Positions 58,567-64,000 of a DNA stretch of 64,000 nt are shown here, one piece after another. This DNA is from Clostridiales bacterium (lineage in GTDB: Bacteria; Bacillota; Clostridia; Lachnospirales; Anaerotignaceae), in NCBI GenBank assembly GCA_018364635.1, contig JAGZLR010000002.1:1-64000 (forward strand), written 5' to 3'. Numbering within the stretch: position 1 is the first letter of the stretch; each line of letters begins with the position of its first letter. The notes beneath the pieces were generated by a model. The model saw nothing but the letters and a program-made list of their open reading frames with translations, searched no databases and was not told where the DNA came from. Position numbers and translations under genes: made by a program.

Positions 58567-60657
58567 TTAATAATTTTGAGCCATTTGGTAAAGATTTGGT
58601 ATATCCAAAATGATGCTTATGCTGCCGTTTCCAAGTATTGTACAGCCAGAAATACCGGAATCCTTTATACTATAACTGCTTAAATATGTTGGAAGCGGTT
58701 TTACAACAACCTGCTGTTCGCCCAAAAGTTCGTCCACAAAGAGGCAATAGGATTTGTCTGCAGCTTCCACCCAGATCAAAATACCATCTTCAATATTTGT
58801 AACTTCTGTAGGGATATTGTAAAGCTGATGGAGTCTAAATACAGGATAAAATTCATCCATACGCTTGATAATTTCTCCGCCACTAGCATCATTGATAATT
58901 TCATCATTCGTTGCTTTAAAGGATTGTCGAATATTTGTGATCGGAATTGTAAAGATGGAATTTCCGACAGCGATTTCCATACCATCTACAATTGCCATTG
59001 TAAGAGGTATCTTTAATGTAGTTTTTGTTCCTACACCAACCTCACTGGATATGTTCACTACGCCTCCAACTTTTTCTACATTCTTTTTCACTACATCCAT
59101 TCCTACGCCACGACCAGAGTATTCTGTAACTTCTGTATTTGTTGAAAATCCAGGCATCATAAGAAGATTCAATATCTCACGCTTTGTGTATTCGCTTTCT
59201 GGTTTTACAAGAAGGCCGTTGTTTGCTGCCTTTTGTAGTACTACATCGGTATTAACGCCTTGACCGTCATCTTCTATAGATATAATAACTTCACTGCCAG
59301 TATGTTCAGCGGAGAGCACAATACGTCCTTTTGGGCTCTTTCCTGCGTTAATTCTATCCTGAACATTTTCCTCAATACCGTGATCCATAGAGTTTCGTAC
59401 AATATGCATAATTGGATCGCCGATACCGTCTACAATGGCCTTATCAACTTCGGTTTCTTCGCCAACAATTTCAAGCTCAACTTCCTTGCCAAGTTTTTGC
59501 CCCATGTCACGGACAATCCTATTCATTTTATTGAATACGCCGGCAATTGGAACCATACGGATGGACATCGCTATATCCTGGAGCTCGTCGGTAAGTTTTC
59601 TCAGCTGTCTTGCTGATTTTGTGAAGTTGTCAAGTTTCACCCCTTGAATGTCTGGAGAGGAAGTTACCATAGACTCTGTAATAACGATTTCTCCCACAAT
59701 CGCCATTAGTTTATCAAGCTTGGAAAGATTGACACTGATAAGACTTTGTTTCTGCTGATTGTTGTGATGGGAAGGCATAGATACATTTTGTGTTGTCTGA
59801 GCACTTGTAGATGTTACAGCAGATGAAGTGCTTTTGGCAACATTTGTCTCTGGTATTGATGCATCCTCCAATTTAGGAAGGTTTTCATACATGTCACAGG
59901 AATTAATATTACTCATATTTTCCACAAGAGACATTGCTTTTTCACAGGCACTTTTATCCATGAATGAGAGGATGAGGCCAGTTTCAATAATAATGTTGCT
60001 GGAGTCAGAATTCGTCTCAATATCTTCTGGATAGAATTTAAACTTTATGCCTTCTTCCTGAAGAGAATTTACAACCATAAATGCACGGAGATTTTCCATC
60101 CCGATTCCTTCATCAAATTTTACTTTGGCAAAGTATGGAGATTGGTCTGGAAAATCAAGTTTATCATCTGCGGATACTTTCTCAGTCGATAGTTCTGTTT
60201 TTTCTGTAACTGGATCAGCTTCCTCTCCAAAGGAGACCTTAATTTTGTTTACATAGCTATTAATATTTTCTATATAATTGTCGATATTGTTTGTAAGGGG
60301 TTCGCTGTTTTCGATTTTTTCAATTTCGGAACGCATAAAATCAATTACTTTAAAAAGAAGGTCAAACATACCGTGATGAAGATCTTCGTCGCACTTTTCA
60401 TCAAACGTATCTACACCCCTGTCGCGGATTAAAAAGAACAGGTCCTCAAGTTTATGGGAAGTTGTCATTAAAGAATCAAACTCCATCATGGCGGAGGAGC
60501 CTTTAATTGTATGCATGATACGGAAAATTTCATTGACATCATCTACGGTGAATCGTTTGGATTTTTCTGCTTCAAGGAGAATTTCATCTAATTGATCCAT
60601 AAGGGAATTAGTTTCAAAAAGATATGTTTCAAGCATGCTATCCATATCGTTATCCAT
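58567..60657 (-). CDS. cheA: Chemotaxis histidine kinase CheA
   Basis: 696 residues from ATG 60657, behind AAGGTGG. P1 HPt with phospho-accepting His49 (IMHTIKGSSAMMEF); a P2-like region (about 165-260); P3 dimerisation; P4 ATP-binding N box IVRNSMDHGIEE, G1 IEDDGQGV, G2 GRGVGMDVV, G3 GVGTKTTLKI; P5 CheW-like C-terminus. Phosphorylates CheY, CheB and CheV. Head of the minus-strand che unit with its own sigma-28-like promoter. Confidence 0.97.
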   Translation of the reverse strand: MDNDMDSMLETYLFETNSLMDQLDEILLEAEKSKRFTVDDVNEIFRIMHTIKGSSAMMEFDSLMTTSHKLEDLFFLIRDRGVDTFDEKCDEDLHHGMFDLLFKVIDFMRSEIEKIENSEPLTNNIDNYIENINSYVNKIKVSFGEEADPVTEKTELSTEKVSADDKLDFPDQSPYFAKVKFDEGIGMENLRAFMVVNSLQEEGIKFKFYPEDIETNSDSSNIIIETGLILSFMDKSACEKAMSLVENMSNINSCDMYENLPKLEDASIPETNVAKSTSSAVTSTSAQTTQNVSMPSHHNNQQKQSLISVNLSKLDKLMAIVGEIVITESMVTSSPDIQGVKLDNFTKSARQLRKLTDELQDIAMSIRMVPIAGVFNKMNRIVRDMGQKLGKEVELEIVGEETEVDKAIVDGIGDPIMHIVRNSMDHGIEENVQDRINAGKSPKGRIVLSAEHTGSEVIISIEDDGQGVNTDVVLQKAANNGLLVKPESEYTKREILNLLMMPGFSTNTEVTEYSGRGVGMDVVKKNVEKVGGVVNISSEVGVGTKTTLKIPLTMAIVDGMEIAVGNSIFTIPITNIRQSFKATNDEIINDASGGEIIKRMDEFYPVFRLHQLYNIPTEVTNIEDGILIWVEAADKSYCLFVDELLGEQQVVVKPLPTYLSSYSIKDSGISGCTILGNGSISIILDIPNLYQMAQNY

Positions 60658-60705
60658 AGGTATACACCACCTTATCAATTTTTTGAACTATATCTATCAT
60701 GCTTT

Positions 60706-60731
60706 ATATCGACAGAAATCGTAAAATATTA
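60706..60731 (-). promoter_or_regulatory. Sigma-28-type promoter of the cheA unit
   Basis: Minus strand TAAT (60731-60728), 14 bp, GTCGATAT (60713-60706). One mismatch in each box to TAAA-N14-16-GCCGATAT. About 50 bp before the cheA ATG. Confidence 0.6.
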
Positions 60732-60758
60732 ATAGTTTAAAGAGCAGAAGGTGAATTA

Positions 60759-62156
60759 ATGTCAGATATTCTTAAGGTAAGTGTACCGACAGGGGGACTT
60801 GAAAACTCGTCGCGCACAAATCCGATTACAACAAATGATACTAATATTCAAAATGTTGTTGACCCATCAAAAGTTGTGAAACCTGATGGACAGAGGCCAA
60901 ATCCTGATAAAAACCTTGGTATGAACTATGAGTCAAATTTCCAAGGGTTTATTGCAGCATTGAAGAATAATCCTGATTTGATTGAATCATTTACACAGAT
61001 ATTTTTTCAGATGGGTTCTCTTATCACATCAGGAATTGGAGAAAATTTTGCAAAAGAAATTTCCGAATTTCTTGAGATGACTAAGATGTCTCCTCAGGAA
61101 ATGGTAAAGTTTTTACAGGAACAGTCGAGTCAAAATAATAAGTTTTCATCTGATCTGTTCCAGTCACTGAAAAGCATTTTTGAAAATACAAAATCTGTGG
61201 AGCTTAAAGCCTCGATCCTTAATTTTATGAAGTCTTATAATGATGCTTCTTCCAGTAAAAATATATTAAACAATATCACAACGATATTAAAGTCAATGAC
61301 AAAATATATGCCTCAGAGTTATCGACAAAGTCTTCTTGATGCAGCAGGAAATCTAAGCCCGTCAAATGCTCCAGGGTCGTCAGAAGAGAATATTTTAGCT
61401 TTAAAACGGGATATTATTCCCTTTCTTTCTGCTTATATACAAAGGTCGCATGATATGGGAAAGGTGAGAGACTTTATCACACTACTTACCTTGAATACAG
61501 CTAGATATGAAAATGGCACGATGGAGAAATTGTTTGCAGATTTTCAAAGATTATTTTCTTTTCAGGAATTCAGGAAGGTTTTTGGAGAGGATGGAGCAGG
61601 ATCTTTTGATGCCTTTTTAAATGAATTGACTGCATCTAAGGCAAGTAATTTTTCTGATAAATTATTAGCGGCAATGCAGAGTGCTTTAAATGGAGAAGGT
61701 GGGTATGAGCTGAAATCAGTTTTCCAAAATATTATGAATTCTTTTCTTCTCAATGAAAGTGTTTATATGCCTCTTCAGCACTATATCCTTCCAGCCGATA
61801 TTTTTGGGAACTTATTGTTTTCTGAAATTTGGGTTGATCCCAACAGTAAAGGGGCAACAGGAAAGCAGGGGGAAGAAAAGGCTAGAAAGATGTTGATTAA
61901 GTTTGATATCAAGGATGTTGGCTTTTTTGATCTTATTATTTTGAACCAGGGAGATAAGATTGATTTACAACTGAGGTATCCTGAAAAATATCAAAGTATC
62001 GAAAAAGAAATAAAAAAAGGGATCACCAATATCGTGGAAAAGAATGGTTTAGTCTGTCAAAAGCTTTATTTGGCCAAATCAAATATGCCAATTTCCGTTT
62101 CCGAGGTATTTCCTCAAATTTATGAAAGGAAAAACGCAATCAATGTCAAAATATGA
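60759..62156 (+). CDS. FliK-like protein with Flg_hook-type C-terminus (YlqG-like)
   Basis: 465 residues, soluble. The N-terminus is disordered; the middle is helical. The last about 100 residues (MLIKFDIKDVGFFDLIILNQ, KIDLQLRYPEKYQSIEKEI, NIVEKNGLVCQKLYLAKS) resemble the C-terminal domain of FliK-type hook-length proteins. The next gene encodes an FlhB C-terminal homologue, the same pairing as ylqG-ylqH in Bacillus, which supports the call. Role unknown; possibly export switching. The gene overlaps the next one. Confidence 0.65.
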   Translation: MSDILKVSVPTGGLENSSRTNPITTNDTNIQNVVDPSKVVKPDGQRPNPDKNLGMNYESNFQGFIAALKNNPDLIESFTQIFFQMGSLITSGIGENFAKEISEFLEMTKMSPQEMVKFLQEQSSQNNKFSSDLFQSLKSIFENTKSVELKASILNFMKSYNDASSSKNILNNITTILKSMTKYMPQSYRQSLLDAAGNLSPSNAPGSSEENILALKRDIIPFLSAYIQRSHDMGKVRDFITLLTLNTARYENGTMEKLFADFQRLFSFQEFRKVFGEDGAGSFDAFLNELTASKASNFSDKLLAAMQSALNGEGGYELKSVFQNIMNSFLLNESVYMPLQHYILPADIFGNLLFSEIWVDPNSKGATGKQGEEKARKMLIKFDIKDVGFFDLIILNQGDKIDLQLRYPEKYQSIEKEIKKGITNIVEKNGLVCQKLYLAKSNMPISVSEVFPQIYERKNAINVKI

Positions 62157-62505
62157 TTATGAAAATGCTAAATTAAATCAAAAGGCAGTGGCCTTAAAAT
62201 ATGATGGGGGTGACATTGCTCCAGTAATTGTAGCGACAGGTATGGGATATACAGCGGAGAGAATTGTGCAGTCAGCCCTTGAACATGACGTTCCGGTGTA
62301 TGAAGATACCTCCCTTGCTACTCTTCTTTCTAGGCTAGAGTTAGGAGATCAAATACCGCCTGAACTTTATAAACTGGTTGTTGATATTTATGTGTATTTT
62401 CTGAAATTTTCTTTAAATAACAAGAATAATGAGGAAGAAATACAAAAACAGATTGATGGTTCTACTGTGATTAAGAATGGACAAAATGCTTCAAATAACT
62501 CATAA
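62143..62505 (+). CDS. FhlB: stand-alone FlhB C-terminal homologue (YlqH-like)
   Basis: 120 residues from ATG 62143. NQKAVALKYDGGDIAPVIVATGMGYTAERIV corresponds to the part of FlhB after NPTH; the NPTH site itself is absent. EHDVPVYEDTSLATLLSRL and DQIPPELYKLVVDIYVYF match FlhB-CC. Such proteins can substitute for part of FlhB in other bacteria. It overlaps the FliK-like gene by 14 bases. Confidence 0.88.
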   Translation: MSKYDYENAKLNQKAVALKYDGGDIAPVIVATGMGYTAERIVQSALEHDVPVYEDTSLATLLSRLELGDQIPPELYKLVVDIYVYFLKFSLNNKNNEEEIQKQIDGSTVIKNGQNASNNS

Positions 62506-62562
62506 TATACTTGAAAATAAAATTATAGAATACAAAGATTTAAGGGGGGAGATGAATTAGTT

Positions 62563-63162
62563 ATGAATGACAGGTTTATGTTGATAGACATGTCAAATAA
62601 AATGATATGCGAAGGCCTTGTCAAAGAGTTTTGGCGAGATGAAGCAGTTTTCAAAGTTGAGCATGGTATTTATTCTTTAAAGAGTATAGAAAGAGGCCAA
62701 TGGCTAAGATTTGTATTCCTGCAGAGACGAAAAGGAATTTTTGAAGGCAAGGTAACTGAAGTTAATGGCTGTGAAATTATCATAGAAGAGATCAATAGTA
62801 TTGCTGATAGTGTAAAAGAGGACATTCGCATTAAAACTAATATAGAAACAAAACTCTTTTGTAAGGATTCAGTAGGAAGACTTTATAGCTGGCATGTAAC
62901 GATAAAGGATATCAGCGCAGGAGGATTGAATATTGAGTCAAAATATAGAGCGCCGCTGGAAAGAGTATTGGAAGTAGCAGTACCATGGAATTCAAGTTAC
63001 GTTATTGTAAATATAATTTTATTGAGAGAAATACTGAAAGATAATTTTTATTATTATGGCTGTAAATATTTTAATCTGCTTAGCACAGAAGAAAATATGA
63101 TAAGAAATACAGTGTTTAAAATAGCGGCTAAAAAAGCCGGAAAATTGGGAGGTAAACAATGA
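62563..63162 (+). CDS. PilZ-domain protein (YcgR/DgrA-like) with degenerate RxxxR
   Basis: 199 residues. An N-terminal YcgR-like beta region (about 10-95) precedes a PilZ domain (about 95-190). The second c-di-GMP motif is present (IKDISAGGLNIES, D-x-S-x-x-G). The first motif RxxxR is altered: DIRIKTNIE has a single Arg followed by Asn at the second position. c-di-GMP binding is thus uncertain. YcgR-type proteins brake the motor. The stop overlaps the next start (ATGA). Confidence 0.85.
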   Translation: MNDRFMLIDMSNKMICEGLVKEFWRDEAVFKVEHGIYSLKSIERGQWLRFVFLQRRKGIFEGKVTEVNGCEIIIEEINSIADSVKEDIRIKTNIETKLFCKDSVGRLYSWHVTIKDISAGGLNIESKYRAPLERVLEVAVPWNSSYVIVNIILLREILKDNFYYYGCKYFNLLSTEENMIRNTVFKIAAKKAGKLGGKQ

Positions 63163-64000
63163 AAAAGCAGCAATCACTGAAGAAAAGGCTTATCTCTTTA
63201 TCACTTTGCGCTGCAATTGGATTTTCAAGTGTGTCGTTGTATAACAGTGAAATCGCATTAGCAGAGGATTACTCTAATCATTGGGCATCAGAAGCCCTTT
63301 ATAAAATGGAGAATCTTAAAATTATGCAGGGAGATACAGATGGAGATATGCATCCTGACAGGCCAATTACGAGGGCTGAATTTGTATCTATGATAAACAG
63401 AGCATTTAACTACAATGGCTATAAGGATAAAGACTTGCCATTTCAGGATATTGACGGTAAAGAATGGTATGCAGATAATATTCGAGTAGCATATGGACAG
63501 GGATATTTTTCTGGAATAAGCAACAAACAGTCCGGAGCAGAAATGTCGATTACAAGAGAACAGGCAGCTGCATTAATTTGCCGGAATTTAAAAATTGAGA
63601 GCAAAGCGCTACAAATCGATGATTTTACAGACGGCAAGCAGATCAGTGAGTGGAGTAAGGGCTCAATTGGAGCAGCAGTTGAAAAAGGATATATTTATGG
63701 CTATAATGACGGATCTTTTAGACCTCTAAACAATATCACAAGAGCCGAGGCTGCTACAATGCTGTCAAATTCTTTGGGAACAATTATCACAGATCCAGGT
63801 GTATATAGATATGGTACAGTTAATGGAAATGTTACGATTTCTAATTCCCAAGTTGAGGTTGCCGATACGACCATTAACGGTGATTTGTACATTACAGAAG
63901 GCGTGGGAACAGGATATGTCACGCTGAGAAATGTAAATGTTCGCGGAGAAGTTATCGTCTGCGGAGGTGGAGAAGGAAATTGGGGAGGAAGCAGTGTCAC
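63159..64000 (+). CDS. S-layer-homology surface protein, 3' end outside the window
   Basis: At least 280 residues from ATG 63159 (GGGAGG upstream); the frame is open to the window end. Signal peptide: basic start MKKQQSLKKR, hydrophobic core LISLSLCAAIGFSSVS, cleavage near ALAED. Three SLH motifs at about 40-100, 100-155 and 155-210 (ITRAEFVSMINRAF, ITREQAAALICRNL, ITRAEAATMLSNSL). They anchor the protein to pyruvylated wall polymer. Then begins a beta-solenoid-like repeat region (TVNGNVTISNSQVEVADTTI). It overlaps the PilZ gene by four bases, so it is co-transcribed with it. Confidence 0.9.
   Translation, partial: MKKQQSLKKRLISLSLCAAIGFSSVSLYNSEIALAEDYSNHWASEALYKMENLKIMQGDTDGDMHPDRPITRAEFVSMINRAFNYNGYKDKDLPFQDIDGKEWYADNIRVAYGQGYFSGISNKQSGAEMSITREQAAALICRNLKIESKALQIDDFTDGKQISEWSKGSIGAAVEKGYIYGYNDGSFRPLNNITRAEAATMLSNSLGTIITDPGVYRYGTVNGNVTISNSQVEVADTTINGDLYITEGVGTGYVTLRNVNVRGEVIVCGGGEGNWGGSSV

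Noticed and set aside
1..64000. tRNA or rRNA genes
   Set aside because: None was recognised by reading; a tRNA scan would be needed to exclude them fully.

Overview
The window is a low-GC, Gram-positive-type chromosome segment, most probably from a motile anaerobic clostridium (Lachnospirales-like by gene content; this placement is inference). The signs are Bacillus/Clostridium-style flagellar gene order, a FliY-type switch protein, FliW/CsrA control of flagellin, CheC/CheD/CheV, an S-layer-homology protein, strong GGAGG ribosome binding sites with frequent GTG/TTG starts, and hairpin-plus-poly-T terminators. No rRNA, tRNA or CRISPR array was seen.

Layout. (1) 1-2750: a small accessory island with an XRE repressor, a serine recombinase that has lost its catalytic domain, and an orphan protein resembling a class III nucleotidyl cyclase. 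(2) 2747-8390: a metabolic locus with an NhaC-family antiporter divergent from a FadR-type GntR regulator, followed by an operon of two unrecognised proteins and a LarA-like (DUF2088) 2-hydroxyacid racemase/epimerase. Palindromes near the promoters look like operators. (3) 8659-12762: an FtsA/PilM-like actin-fold protein and a convergent methyl-accepting chemotaxis protein. (4) 13139-39765: one long co-directional flagellar/chemotaxis operon: flgB flgC fliE fliF fliG fliH fliI fliJ fliK flgD, a TIGR02530-type gene, flgE flbD motA motB fliM fliY cheY fliO fliP fliQ fliR flhB flhA fliA, two rod/hook genes, cheC cheD cheV, a degenerate EAL-HDOD gene and a bacteriohemerythrin. fliL, flhF and flhG are missing from their usual places. 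(5) 39833-41583, minus: a ParA-type ATPase and a ComFB-domain protein. (6) 41784-48759: fliD fliS and a fliT-like gene, a secreted C39-like peptidase (minus), a solitary FtsE-like ATPase and flagellin. (7) A second hemerythrin (plus), then csrA fliW yviE-like flgL flgK flgN flgM (minus, transcribed flgM to csrA). (8) cheB cheR cheW cheA (minus, transcribed cheA to cheB). (9) 60759-64000: a FliK-like gene, an FhlB-like gene, a PilZ protein and a partial S-layer-homology protein.

How it works together. The central operon encodes the basal body, export apparatus, motor, switch and sigma-28. Sigma-28-like elements (TAAT/TAAA, 14-16 bp, GNCGATA) lie before fliD, cheA, flgM and possibly flgB and flagellin. 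FlgM (anti-sigma) and FliW/CsrA (translation of flagellin through a GGA-loop hairpin in its leader) provide late control. CheA, W, R, B, C, D, V and Y form a Bacillus-type chemotaxis pathway. PilZ, EAL-HDOD and ComFB proteins suggest input from cyclic dinucleotides.

Most unusual points: a FliY with three tandem copies of a FliM-like CheY-docking motif in its linker; a ParA-ComFB pair in a cluster without FlhF/FlhG; a repeat domain shared by FlgK, FlgL and flagellin; a lone FtsE-like ATPase before flagellin; and the LarA-like locus with two unrecognised partners.
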